Counted from the first letter of the stretch, positions 10,001 through 18,322 are shown. The stretch is 41,682 nucleotides of DNA from Bacteroidota bacterium (GCA_009786185.1 WQTS01000127.1:1-41682); one strand, 5' to 3'. Program-made: numbers and translations. The notes: a model not told the origin generated them from the sequence alone.

Positions 10001-13000
10001 TTCACGAAGCTACAATGAGCTATGATGCCAAAACCGGCAATAAACTCTCGGAAACCGATATAAACGGATTAACCACTGCTTATCAGTACGATAGCTTTGG
10101 TAATCTCACAAAAATAACTTATCCCGACAACACTCAAACAAATATCTCGATAAATTGGTACGCATCTGCCAATTTGCCCAATGCCAAATATAGCACCAAA
10201 ACTACCGCAACAGGAGCGCCCGAGTTAACGGTTTATTACGATATTTTAGGACGGGAAGCGTGCCGCTTGGATGACGGCAATTATTTTAAAACCATCTATA
10301 ATAAAAAGGGGCAAATAGAAAAAACAATTGGCATGTTGCCCCAAATTACATCGCCTGATAGCGAAGGTATTGTACATCAATATTTTTACGATAATCATGA
10401 TAGAAAGAGTCGGGAAATTGCACCTTACACCGATTTGTCTTTTTCATATGATAAAAGAAAAATTACAGTAACCGACAACTTACGGGCGGTTTCCTCATCT
10501 AAAGATTACGATGCTTTAGGAAGAATCATTAATGCTACAGACCACGGAGGAAGCATCACCTATGGTTACTCAATGATTATTTCAAATGGCAGGCCACGGC
10601 ATCGAACCTCCATTACAACCAATAGGGCTATAACCACCATCTTGGCCGATTTGTGGGGCAACCGCCTCTCTATTGATGAGCCTAATGCAGGCGAAATCAC
10701 TTCTAAATACAACGGTTTTAATGAATTAATAGAACAAAAAGATGCAAAGAACAATATCACTACCTATCAATACGATGTATTAGGACGGGTAATGCAAAAA
10801 GAGCATAAGGTTTCCAATGTTACTAAGGAGGTTATTAAATATGTTTATGACACATCTAATAAAGGTAAAGGAAAGTTGCATAGAATAATTAGCAACAGTG
10901 TCATTTCAGATATTTATAGTTATGATGCTTATAGTCGGTTGTGTAAACTTGAAAAAGGAGTGGAAGGATATAAAATATTCCGTTACACCTACACACCTAC
11001 CGGACAATTAGACACACTTACCTATCCCGATAATTTTAGCGTTACCTACCACTATACTTCAACCGGGAAGTTAAGTGAAATTAGAAACAGCAGTGATAAC
11101 AGCCTCATCTATAAAGTACATTCACGAAATAAATACAATGCTCCTACGCGCTGTGAGTATGGCAATGGCGTAGTAACCGACTATACTTACAATCCACACG
11201 GACTACCTACCCGCATTAAAACCGGAAATAAAATATCTGATATTGGTATTGGCATTGAAGAGCCTGATTTCAAGGGTTTGCCTGTAGGAATTTATTCTGT
11301 GGACAGTGCGATTTTAAATTACCGTTATGCCTATGATACCAAAGCGCTAATGACTTCCCGTTCCGAAAGTGTAACAAACCGGTTGGAAACTTACGAATAC
11401 GACAAATTAGACAGGCTCACCAAAATTAGCTCCGGCGCTATAGGGCAGAGACCAACACTAACCCAAACACTTTACTTTGAACCCAACGGAAATATTGGTA
11501 GCCACTCTACCGTGGGAATGTACTTTTACGGAAGCAAACCTCACGCTGTAAGTAGAATTGATCCGAATGGCAATACTGCCATTTCCACAAATCAATGTGA
11601 TATAATTTATAATGTTTATAATCAGCCTTCTAATATTGCCGAAGGAGATTATAGTCTTTTCCTTGGTTACAGGCATGATCAACAACGTTACCTGGCATAT
11701 AAATATAAAAACGGAAATGTGGAAAGCAAGCACCTCTATATTTCAAAACACTACGAAATAGAGATGACCAATAATTATACAGTTACCAAGCACTATAACT
11801 ACATTTACGGAGACCATGGGGTGGTAGCGCTAAATACCCGGAGGCTGAGCGGAGGCGAAAGCACCGGCGATATGTACTACATTCACACTGACCACTTGGG
11901 CAGTTATTGCGCCATTACCGATGCCAACAAGCAAGTGAGGCAGCGCAGTTTTTTCGACCCGTGGGGCAATGTGGTTTATGGTTTTCCATTTTCTAATGAC
12001 TCCCTGCAACTAAAGCCAATTCCATTAGACTTCAAACTGGTTTCACGTGGGTTTACCGGACATGAGCACTACCCGAATTTCAAGATTATTAACATGAATG
12101 GGCGGTTGTATGATCCTGTAATCGGCAGGTTCTTCTCGCCGGATAAGTATGTGGCGAATAGTAGTTTTACGCAGGATTTTAATAGGTATACTTATGCAAG
12201 AAACAATCCGTTGATGTATACAGACCCATCAGGCGATTTTATATTCTCCGTCTTACTAGCACCCATCGGATTAGCTGGTTTGGGTGTAATTATTGATGGA
12301 GCTTGTTGGAGCGCTGCCTTTAATACTGTTTCTCAGGGAGTAAATATTGCACTTGGGCGTCAAGAAAAATTTAGTTGGGCGCAATTAGGGGGTGCAGCAG
12401 TAGGTGGCGCTGTTTTTGCAGGGATGGGCTTAATGGCTCCCACGTTTTCGGTTGCATCTACAAGTTTTACTGCAAATGTTGGAACGTATTTGGGTAAAGC
12501 TGCTTATACAGGATTAACAGCTGCAGTATCAAGAGGATCATCAATGCTATTTACTGATATTTTTACTAAAGGTAAAGAGATAACCGGAGAGGATTGGATT
12601 AGATACGCAAAAGGAATGGGTATCTCTTTCGGAACCGCTTTTGGTTTGTCGTTTACAAAATCTATGATTGATTATGCTACTTGGGACAGATATTCGGTAA
12701 ATAAGAAAATGGACATTATACACAAAAAATATGGAGAGAAAATACAATATAACCCTGACCTTACTGATGATGGACGCTATCAATATGGATTTGATTATGC
12801 AGAAATTGGGCCATCAGCTCTTAGTGAAAATAGAGGCTATGCCTTTTCTACAGTTAAACACGAACTAAAACATATGCGTGATTATAGAATGTTTAAAGAA
12901 TATCGTTTAATTGATGAAAAAGGATTTGAAAATATGCTTGAGATAAATTCATATAAACTTGAAATGCAGTATCATGGAGCAACATCGCGAGATTATTTAA

Positions 13001-13092
13001 GATCCCTTAGAATTATTAGGAATGATCATGGATATAGAGGTTTTGCTCCTTTTAACCCATTTATATTGTTAAATCCATTTTTTCATTTCTAA
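7009..13092 (+). CDS. SpvB/FG-GAP/RHS-repeat polymorphic toxin-like protein with HExxH tail
   Basis: 2027 residues with an N-terminal hydrophobic export signal (to about residue 32). Domain order: SpvB/TcaC-like N-terminal region (IPIEVVPGTQGTQPNLSIVY, about 45-330); five FG-GAP/VCBS calcium-type motifs (DFNGDGYTD, DFNGDGKVN, DFNGDGITD, DINGDGKDD, DFNGDGKND, about 345-675); a long YD-repeat shell (about 980-1620); the RHS-associated core (IHTDHLGSYCAITD about 1624, GRLYDPVIGRFFSPD about 1699, YARNNPLMYTDPSGD about 1728-1742). The variable tail (about 1743-2027) starts with a hydrophobic glycine/alanine-rich segment and ends in a soluble part with H1951-E-L-K-H1955 and a candidate third ligand E1978 (LEINSY), as in gluzincin metallopeptidases. 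RHS proteins encapsulate a C-terminal toxin and cut next to the core. The peptidase assignment rests on one motif and is inference. Confidence 0.93.
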   Translation: MITQLFNTCFHRTLIILFLHIIFTTGSMLQAQNSNPVGAIPGVIDVSPMGAATYTIPIEVVPGTQGTQPNLSIVYNSMGGMGLLGMKWNLAGLSAITRCGKTPYYDNDITAIQFGTANVFAIDGERLINTSTINANGILREFATEMENFIRVYSHGSNPRHSPTHFTVYTDDGNIIEYGNNSNTNNSKHKLEGGGELLYVGWYVNKIKDANNNYMTFHYGQANNEIWINEINYTGNTDNGMQTYAKVEFTYINNTLHPNTYYVGGYGIPQTKLLSAITVSYNNAVVRKYQFNYNLNDARERTAHLKNIVLFGEGGAQLDATTISWNAQHYGFEITSRPDIKSGNIVTGDFNGDGYTDYVRYNTGALGKTWELYLQNPTNGTFYLHQTGQQSGYKAYAYSCDYTGKGRDALILAEDMRTPTRTFEINVYEYESNYLVKRVTKPIENFSQLHFGDFNGDGKVNIMYACSLSPAITLLGFFNNDFTCSYISIKSADKKIHVIDYNGNGKANLQFTMGYNTYIYEYSAANQRFEQVFFTGFPTKWHHFYHGDFNGDGITDIITFNGSEWRLKYGLGDGYYTSGYVLQGLNKQTTGGAPRYPLFIADINGDGKDDILQPVYTTNGSYYYTAVRVHLSQGGINGDYQSVDDNTITIHNENYQDLGFWHLGDFNGDGKNDLLLRKSTTDANPRIIYFNKNEQYEYVKEITDGLEKKITIAYTPRYLSFMLSSLSRGKKAFMQLATEIQTPNGIGGINTLKFRYGNDKPVYSSKRRAFLGFKQFVRINTVDNITTIDSLSFVTDYEYFTNSHREMLLPYDKHITKNVAPSTINKISYGYNIIPLPNPRFILHNSLTTNQDFLSDTKTETITTLENGRVKTSNTTTFFGNALPWMHSETSTYTYNTITINGYQKKTVPTQIITRQQYAITPNITIADTITYNYFGNGRLNWVRQGNLDGSITTTYSDYTPTGLYKEKTISTTGLSRKEYYDYDITGRFVTKTRNHLLHEATMSYDAKTGNKLSETDINGLTTAYQYDSFGNLTKITYPDNTQTNISINWYASANLPNAKYSTKTTATGAPELTVYYDILGREACRLDDGNYFKTIYNKKGQIEKTIGMLPQITSPDSEGIVHQYFYDNHDRKSREIAPYTDLSFSYDKRKITVTDNLRAVSSSKDYDALGRIINATDHGGSITYGYSMIISNGRPRHRTSITTNRAITTILADLWGNRLSIDEPNAGEITSKYNGFNELIEQKDAKNNITTYQYDVLGRVMQKEHKVSNVTKEVIKYVYDTSNKGKGKLHRIISNSVISDIYSYDAYSRLCKLEKGVEGYKIFRYTYTPTGQLDTLTYPDNFSVTYHYTSTGKLSEIRNSSDNSLIYKVHSRNKYNAPTRCEYGNGVVTDYTYNPHGLPTRIKTGNKISDIGIGIEEPDFKGLPVGIYSVDSAILNYRYAYDTKALMTSRSESVTNRLETYEYDKLDRLTKISSGAIGQRPTLTQTLYFEPNGNIGSHSTVGMYFYGSKPHAVSRIDPNGNTAISTNQCDIIYNVYNQPSNIAEGDYSLFLGYRHDQQRYLAYKYKNGNVESKHLYISKHYEIEMTNNYTVTKHYNYIYGDHGVVALNTRRLSGGESTGDMYYIHTDHLGSYCAITDANKQVRQRSFFDPWGNVVYGFPFSNDSLQLKPIPLDFKLVSRGFTGHEHYPNFKIINMNGRLYDPVIGRFFSPDKYVANSSFTQDFNRYTYARNNPLMYTDPSGDFIFSVLLAPIGLAGLGVIIDGACWSAAFNTVSQGVNIALGRQEKFSWAQLGGAAVGGAVFAGMGLMAPTFSVASTSFTANVGTYLGKAAYTGLTAAVSRGSSMLFTDIFTKGKEITGEDWIRYAKGMGISFGTAFGLSFTKSMIDYATWDRYSVNKKMDIIHKKYGEKIQYNPDLTDDGRYQYGFDYAEIGPSALSENRGYAFSTVKHELKHMRDYRMFKEYRLIDEKGFENMLEINSYKLEMQYHGATSRDYLRSLRIIRNDHGYRGFAPFNPFILLNPFFHF

Positions 13093-13100
13093 TTATTTTT

Positions 13101-13655
13101 ATGATCTACAGTGCAAATATGCGAAATTTGGCAATTCTATTGTTTTTAACGCTCATCATAACAAGTTGCGATGTTTCTAATTACATATTATCACCGCAAC
13201 TCAATGATATAAAGTTAACCATAAGTACTCCAAGAGATACTATTTATGATTTCGCAATCATAAACGTTTCTATTGAAAATAATACCATTGATGATCTTTA
13301 CTTATTAGATAAAAGATTTTGTGATATTTCACGTCCTAAAGCAACTAAGTGGAATTTTGAAATTTTTTTTCAAGATACAATCCGTATGATAACCCCAATG
13401 CTGATTAATCATGGTGGCAGAAGAAAGACGAAAGAAAACTATGTTCTTATAAAAAGTGGTGATAAATACAATTTTTATTTTAGTGTGGATTTTGGAGATT
13501 TATTACCTTCTTCAAGATATATGGCAAGTCAATCAAATAATGACTTTGGAGAATATTCTATGAAATTGAGTTATCATGATTGCCTACGCTATTATATGAA
13601 AGCTTTTCAAGGTCGCATTGAAAGTAATGTAATAACAGTGGTTTATAAGCCGTAA
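13101..13655 (+). CDS. Lipoprotein directly downstream of the RHS gene; candidate immunity/inhibitor protein
   Basis: 184 residues from the first ATG. The internal ATG at 13119 (MRNLAILLFLTLIITSCDVS) gives a more typical lipoprotein signal with Cys in a TSC lipobox, so that start may be the real one. The rest looks like one all-beta domain (IIDF-type strands, SIENNTIDDLYLLDKRF, KSGDKYNFYFSVDF, FGEYSMKLSYH). I do not recognise a named family. It lies 8 bp after the RHS stop codon, where cognate immunity genes of polymorphic toxins usually sit. A lipid-anchored beta-sandwich protein that blocks an extracellular metallopeptidase would fit, but this is inference from position and topology only. 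Confidence 0.8.
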   Translation: MIYSANMRNLAILLFLTLIITSCDVSNYILSPQLNDIKLTISTPRDTIYDFAIINVSIENNTIDDLYLLDKRFCDISRPKATKWNFEIFFQDTIRMITPMLINHGGRRKTKENYVLIKSGDKYNFYFSVDFGDLLPSSRYMASQSNNDFGEYSMKLSYHDCLRYYMKAFQGRIESNVITVVYKP

Positions 13656-13686
13656 AATTCTATAAATAGTATAAAAACAATAATTT

Positions 13687-14349
13687 ATGAAAAGAAACTT
13701 TTTAAAACCCATGACAGTTGCGGTATTGCTACTAACCTTTTGCGTATCATTTAGTTCATGCAAAAAATGGGTAACAGATCTAACCCTCAACAAATCTGAG
13801 CTTACACTTGCGCCCGGTGAAACGGAAACATTAATTGCTACTTTGTATCCAAACAATGCTACTGATAAAACAATAAATTGGACGAGTACCAACCCTGCAG
13901 TAGCTACAGTGAACAGCAATGGAGTTGTAACCGCATTATCGGCCGGACATGTATATATTATAGCAAGTAACCACAATAACTATATTACAGCCTGGTGTCG
14001 AACGGTAGTGCATCCTGCAAACTATTTTGGCGATTGGGATTTTGTTGTAAAGAGATTTTGGCGTGATCATTATGAAATTGATGGTTGGGCATCCGATACC
14101 GTTTATTATTCAGGTAAAATAGAAATAGGCAGTAGCTATCTTTCATTTTTAATTGAATATATGGAAAATACTACACTACTTGAGGTGTGGATTAGTGAAT
14201 CCGGAGGCCTTCTGTCTTTTTCTCTCCCTAGATACGAAGGAATAAAAGGAAACTTTGAAGGTAGTAACAAAGTATATATTGAACGTGGATTTGAGCATGG
14301 GAGTGAATTTACTCCCTTCCATATTATTAATGGTACAAAGAGAGAGTAA
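13687..14349 (+). CDS. Lipoprotein with a BIG2 (Ig-like group 2) domain
   Basis: 220 residues. The N-terminus MKRNFLKPMTVAVLLLTFCV runs to a lipobox FSSC with the acylated Cys near residue 25. Residues about 31-107 form a BIG2 domain, with the typical phrases LTLNKSELTLAPGETETL, INWTSTNPAVATVNSNGVVT and ALSAG. The remaining ~110 residues are beta-rich (FGDWDFVVKRFWRDHYEIDG) and not recognised. It is presumably anchored on the outer membrane. It belongs to a same-strand run of small lipoprotein genes behind the RHS gene with a 31-bp gap, so co-transcription is possible. No catalytic motif is seen. Confidence 0.85.
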   Translation: MKRNFLKPMTVAVLLLTFCVSFSSCKKWVTDLTLNKSELTLAPGETETLIATLYPNNATDKTINWTSTNPAVATVNSNGVVTALSAGHVYIIASNHNNYITAWCRTVVHPANYFGDWDFVVKRFWRDHYEIDGWASDTVYYSGKIEIGSSYLSFLIEYMENTTLLEVWISESGGLLSFSLPRYEGIKGNFEGSNKVYIERGFEHGSEFTPFHIINGTKRE

Positions 14350-14445
14350 CCTGAATGAAAATAAAACAGTTTTATGAAGAACATAAAACATGAAATTGCC
14401 TTATTTTAAAAAGTATTATAAAATGCTAACAAAAAAATAAACCAA

Positions 14446-14952
14446 ATGAAAATACAAAATCTACAAAATTACAATAGGCACGGAATAGGCTTTCCCTTCA
14501 AATTAGGATTAATTATAATTTTCATGACCTTAGTCTGCATGACAGGATGCGAAAAAATTAATGAAAACAGTGGTAAATTGGTAGTCAATGGCCAAACTTA
14601 CTTCCTAGACGAATTTGAATATTGGTACGAGATAAACGAGGTTGGCCTTTATGTATCGGACCTTACTTTTAGATCTTCCATTGATGGAACAAGTGTAAGT
14701 ATTTACCTGTACAATCAATATAGTTGGTACGGAGACTTGCCTACAGGTACATTTAAGATGGATGGTAATAAAAAACAAATTATTGCATCTATTCGCATGA
14801 GTTATGGTAGCAGTAATGGACTTCTAGTGGGCTCTTGGTCAGATAGCAGAAACGCAACACTGAAAATTACGAAATCCGGAAATGCCCATAATTTTACTCT
14901 TAATGGGGACCTTGGTGAAAATGTTAAGCTTACTTACAAATTTCATCACTAA
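14446..14952 (+). CDS. Hypothetical lipoprotein
   Basis: 168 residues. A long N-region is followed by a hydrophobic stretch (LGLIIIFMTLVCMTGCEK) with a TGC lipobox near residue 35. The mature part is beta-rich and opens with SGKLVVNGQTYFLDEFEYWY, then TGTFKMDGNK and TLKITKSGNAHNFTLNGDLG. This resembles the many small Bacteroidota surface lipoproteins with a calycin- or transthyretin-like strand pattern, but I do not recognise a named family. It is the third lipoprotein in a row after the RHS gene, separated from the previous one by 96 bp of AT-rich spacer, so it may have its own promoter. Confidence 0.8.
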   Translation: MKIQNLQNYNRHGIGFPFKLGLIIIFMTLVCMTGCEKINENSGKLVVNGQTYFLDEFEYWYEINEVGLYVSDLTFRSSIDGTSVSIYLYNQYSWYGDLPTGTFKMDGNKKQIIASIRMSYGSSNGLLVGSWSDSRNATLKITKSGNAHNFTLNGDLGENVKLTYKFHH

Positions 14953-14999
14953 TCAAAACAATAATTAACAAAATGCAAAAATATTAAAATCAATTTATT

Positions 15000-16232
15000 A
15001 TGAAAAAATTATTATTCCTTACCCTCATGCTTTTCAGCATAACCACCACTTTTTCCCAAAGCGGAACCACCGGAGATATCACCTGGAAATTTTCAAATGG
15101 AATCCTTACTTTTAGCGGGGTTGGCAAAATGGGAGACTACACTCCGACTTCTCAGGTGCCATGGTTGGCATACAGAGACGATACTTATGCCGTTATAATT
15201 GAAGATGGAGTGGAAAATATTGGTAACTATGCTTTTCGTCTCCATACTGATCTTGCTGCAGTTTCAATCGGAAACAGTGTTAAGAGTATTGGTAATTTTG
15301 CGTTTCGTGATTGCTTGAATCTTACCCAGATTTACATGGGAAAGAATGTTACCAGTATTGGAAATTCGGCATTTTTTTCTTGCCTCTCTCTTCTTTCAAT
15401 AGATATCCCAAAGGGGATTACTACGATTGGTAAAAATGCATTTGAGAAATGCGGCCTCTTTACCTCAATTGAGATTCCAAATACTGTTTCTCTTATTGGT
15501 GAAAGAGCTTTTGCGGATTGCCTTAGACTTGAGGAAGTTATCATATTAAGTAGTTCTGTAACGATAGAAGATTGGGCTTTTTCTGATTGCCCCAAACTTG
15601 CCGCTCTTCTTATACTGAATTTGGTACCGCCTACTATTGACACTTCTGTCTTTTACGGTAGTAGCCCTATCATTGATCTATTGGTACCCACAAGCGCAGT
15701 AGAGGCATACCAAGAAGCAGAAATTTGGAAAGATTTGAATATAATAGACAGAGGATTCGTATTGCATACCCTCCCGAATTTAAGTGAGGGCGGCTATACC
15801 ACAGGAGATGGTTTGTACGAAAATACGCAACCCGCTACCGTAACTGCTACTGCCCGTACCGGCTATAGATTTGTAAATTGGACACAAGACGATATGGTAA
15901 TTTCTACTGATCATTCTTTCAGTTTTCCGGTAACAGGAGATGTAAGCCTAATCGCCCATTTCGAAGAATTTGTAGGAATTGAAGAAACAATGCTTTCTCC
16001 TGAAATTAAACTCTTCCCTAATCCAACAACGGGAATACTAACGATAGAAACCGGAGAATTGAAAATTCAAAGTATCGAAATTATAGATGTTTATGGAAAA
16101 AAAATATCAACTCATCATCTAATCAACTCATCATCTAATCAAATTGATATTTCGCATTTTTCTGCGGGAATCTATTTTGTAAAAATTGAAACAGATAAGG
16201 GGCAGGTGGTGAAAAAAGTGGTGAAGGAGTAA
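15000..16232 (+). CDS. BspA-type leucine-rich-repeat surface protein with T9SS sorting domain
   Basis: 410 residues. The signal peptide (MKKLLFLTLMLFSITTTFSQ) is followed by about six BspA-like (LRR_5) repeats between residues about 65 and 245, for example VENIGNYAFR, VTSIGNSAFFSC, ITTIGKNAFEKCG and VSLIGERAFADC. Residues about 255-320 look like an InlB B-repeat-type module (GGYTTGDGLYENTQPATVTA, GYRFVNWTQDD, DVSLIAHFEEF). Residues about 330-410 are a type A T9SS C-terminal domain (IKLFPNPTTGILTIETG ... FSAGIYFVKIETDKG). The protein should be exported and displayed on the surface, where BspA-type repeats commonly act in adhesion. It is the last gene of the island and converges on gldG across a non-coding inverted-repeat element. 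Confidence 0.92.
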   Translation: MKKLLFLTLMLFSITTTFSQSGTTGDITWKFSNGILTFSGVGKMGDYTPTSQVPWLAYRDDTYAVIIEDGVENIGNYAFRLHTDLAAVSIGNSVKSIGNFAFRDCLNLTQIYMGKNVTSIGNSAFFSCLSLLSIDIPKGITTIGKNAFEKCGLFTSIEIPNTVSLIGERAFADCLRLEEVIILSSSVTIEDWAFSDCPKLAALLILNLVPPTIDTSVFYGSSPIIDLLVPTSAVEAYQEAEIWKDLNIIDRGFVLHTLPNLSEGGYTTGDGLYENTQPATVTATARTGYRFVNWTQDDMVISTDHSFSFPVTGDVSLIAHFEEFVGIEETMLSPEIKLFPNPTTGILTIETGELKIQSIEIIDVYGKKISTHHLINSSSNQIDISHFSAGIYFVKIETDKGQVVKKVVKE

Positions 16233-16322
16233 AAAGCTACTTTGGAGCCTTACGATTACTTGCTCAAATACACTTCAATCTGTCTATACAACCTCTGTTC
16301 GCCTGAGGTTGCGATGCTGTTG

Positions 16323-16524
16323 TTCGGCGGCGGTTCCGACCGCCGTCGCGCTATCAAAACAGGTTCTACCTGTTTAACAAAAAATAAAAAAATGTTATTT
16401 TCGCGAACATTATTTGCTATGGACTTGTTATAAGATTATTTAAGAGATGGATAACTGTTGTTTGAAAGTAAGACAGATAGAATCTGCCAAAATAATGCGA
16501 CGGCGGTCGGAACCGCCGCCGAAC
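16323..16524. repeat. Element bounded by a perfect 27-bp inverted repeat
   Basis: This 202-bp unit sits in the 341-bp gap between two convergent genes. Arms 16323-16349 and 16498-16524 are exact reverse complements over 27 bp and GC-rich, in contrast to the AT-rich interior. Each arm is itself hairpin-forming (GGCGGT..ACCGCC). Inside there is a second hairpin AAACAGGT-TCT-ACCTGTTT at 16358-16376. No credible protein is encoded. It could be a small MITE or REP-type unit, and it may also serve as a transcription barrier between the convergent genes. The rest of the gap (16233-16322 and 16525-16573) shows nothing else. Confidence 0.65.
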
Positions 16525-16573
16525 GGGGAAAAGGAGAAAGGTTTTTGTGTCATTCCGAGCAAAACAATGAATC

Positions 16574-18322
16574 TCAAGCATTTAGCCTTTTTCTACTATA
16601 CTTCATTTTTCTAAATAGGATAAGTACCGTTGCCATGATGCTGATAAGCGCCAACGGACCTATCGTATTCAGCAAAATATAAAAGTTTTTCTTTTCTTTA
16701 ACGGCAACAGGGTTTAACGTTCCTAATTTGAAACTTTTTGCACGTATTTGGAGTAACTCGTCGTCTGCACTTAAATAATTGACACAATTAAGAAGGAAGT
16801 CCGTATTATCGTAGAGCCTCTGCGAATAGACATCAAAGCCCGTAGGATAGGGCTGCATGCTCTTCATATCAAAGCGGTTACGGATTACATCGCCATCCGA
16901 AACAAATATCTGTCGTGTTTCACGACTTTCCGTTTTGAAGTCAAACTCTTTGATGGTGTCGAATTCTATCGGCAAAATGCCTTTAAAAGCGGAGGTAAAT
17001 TTTCCTTCCACCAATACTGCAACCGGTTCATACATACGGCTAAACTCTTGGAGATTGGGTTGGGTTTTTATTACATTCAACGTAACAATAGAAGGCACAG
17101 GCACCACCTTTGTTTTTTCGGATGTGGTGGCTAGCACTGTTTTTCGGATATCAGGATTGGTGCCCACAAAATCAATAGTACCTCCAAAATCAAATTTTAG
17201 GGATTTCAATTTCCGCGTAATCGGATGTGTGGAAAAATTTACAATGACAGGCATATAAGGGAATGCCCAAGTCTTGAATTGCGGTTGATTTCCAATCATT
17301 CCCGACTGGATGGGGATACCTTGACAGTTTAGATCCTGTACTAAATTGGCATTCAAGCGAACCCCATATTTAAAGAACAAACTGTTGAGTCGTAGAGGCA
17401 TTTCCGTAGCAAAAAACTCGTTTCTATGTTGCAAACTGTCTATCGAAGCATTGGTCATATCGATTAACCAAAGCACTTTTCCGCCATTCATAATAAATTG
17501 GTCAATTACATATTTATCCATATCGGAAAAAGGCTGTGTGGGTTGCGCCACAATCAGCACATCGTATTTATTTCCATACGTTCCGATTTTCGCTTCGGCA
17601 GAGTCTTTCACATAAATTTCTCGTAAGCTGTTAATTTGGTTGTTAATCATAACCCTGTCCACTTTGTAATAGCGGCGTAACTGCCACTCCATCCACGAGG
17701 TAGTCATTCTGTCGAGTTCGCCGTGCCCTTCTATAAAAGCCACTCTCGGCGCAAATATCGTCGTTATATTCCGGATGGCAGAAACCAAATTATACTCTAA
17801 CTCTTGAATGGAAAAGTCGAGCCAATCTCTACCGTTCGGATCGGAAACAACCAACGTAACCGGATATTCTTTACCGCGATAGGTAAGAAACGCGCCCGGA
17901 ACAACCCAAGTGGTGGAATAATCTTCCCTTGAAATAGGAACCGGAAAAAGTCCTTTTTTATAAAATTCTCCAAAAATAGAATGAACTTCTTCCTGATCTT
18001 TCCCTGCAATCGGGTCAATCATTTCAAATTCAATATTAGACGAATGCCTGCTAAACTCTTCCAATATTTCTTTGGTTTTTTGAGCAAAAATTTGATAATC
18101 GGCGGGATTGTTTCTTCCTTCCAAAAAAACTTTAATATAAATTTTATCGGGCAACTCCTTTATCAGCTTAACGGTAGAAGGTGCCAACGAATTTCTTTTT
18201 TCGGCGGTCAAGTCAATTCTTGTATAAAAAAAAGAGAAGATAATATTGAGCGCCACCAAAATGAAGAGACTCGATACTAATGTAATAATTGCCGATCGTT
18301 TGTATTTAACTTGGTTTTTCAT
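16574..18322 (-). CDS. gldG: Gliding motility-associated ABC transporter auxiliary protein GldG
   Basis: 582 residues. One N-terminal membrane segment (residues about 13-33) leads into FFYTRIDLTAEKRNSLAPST, the usual opening of this ABC-transporter auxiliary family. A long periplasmic domain follows (IYIKVFLEGRNNPADYQ, IEFEMIDP, VAFIEGHGELDRMT, VLIVAQPTQPFSDMDKYVID, GGKVLWLIDM). A second membrane segment lies near residues 555-575 (LNTIGPLALISIMATVLILF). GldG and GldF form a transporter with the ATPase GldA in gliding Bacteroidota; the transported substrate is not established. The start lies 15 bp after the gldF stop, so the two are an operon. No gldA is in the window. The signature is strong and the length normal. 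Confidence 0.93.
   Translation of the reverse strand: MKNQVKYKRSAIITLVSSLFILVALNIIFSFFYTRIDLTAEKRNSLAPSTVKLIKELPDKIYIKVFLEGRNNPADYQIFAQKTKEILEEFSRHSSNIEFEMIDPIAGKDQEEVHSIFGEFYKKGLFPVPISREDYSTTWVVPGAFLTYRGKEYPVTLVVSDPNGRDWLDFSIQELEYNLVSAIRNITTIFAPRVAFIEGHGELDRMTTSWMEWQLRRYYKVDRVMINNQINSLREIYVKDSAEAKIGTYGNKYDVLIVAQPTQPFSDMDKYVIDQFIMNGGKVLWLIDMTNASIDSLQHRNEFFATEMPLRLNSLFFKYGVRLNANLVQDLNCQGIPIQSGMIGNQPQFKTWAFPYMPVIVNFSTHPITRKLKSLKFDFGGTIDFVGTNPDIRKTVLATTSEKTKVVPVPSIVTLNVIKTQPNLQEFSRMYEPVAVLVEGKFTSAFKGILPIEFDTIKEFDFKTESRETRQIFVSDGDVIRNRFDMKSMQPYPTGFDVYSQRLYDNTDFLLNCVNYLSADDELLQIRAKSFKLGTLNPVAVKEKKNFYILLNTIGPLALISIMATVLILFRKMKYSRKRLNA

Noticed and set aside
16350..16497. Invertible promoter between the 27-bp repeats
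   Set aside because: Both flanking genes point toward the element, so a promoter inside would only drive antisense transcription. No recombinase is nearby and no consensus -7 box is seen inside.
16242..16682. Short plus-strand frames over the 27-bp inverted-repeat element
   Set aside because: They run through the inverted repeat and into the antisense of gldG, have no recognisable protein features, and are best explained as chance frames.
16857..17258. 133-codon plus-strand frame antisense to gldG
   Set aside because: It is a shadow of the gldG frame, with no start signal or domain.
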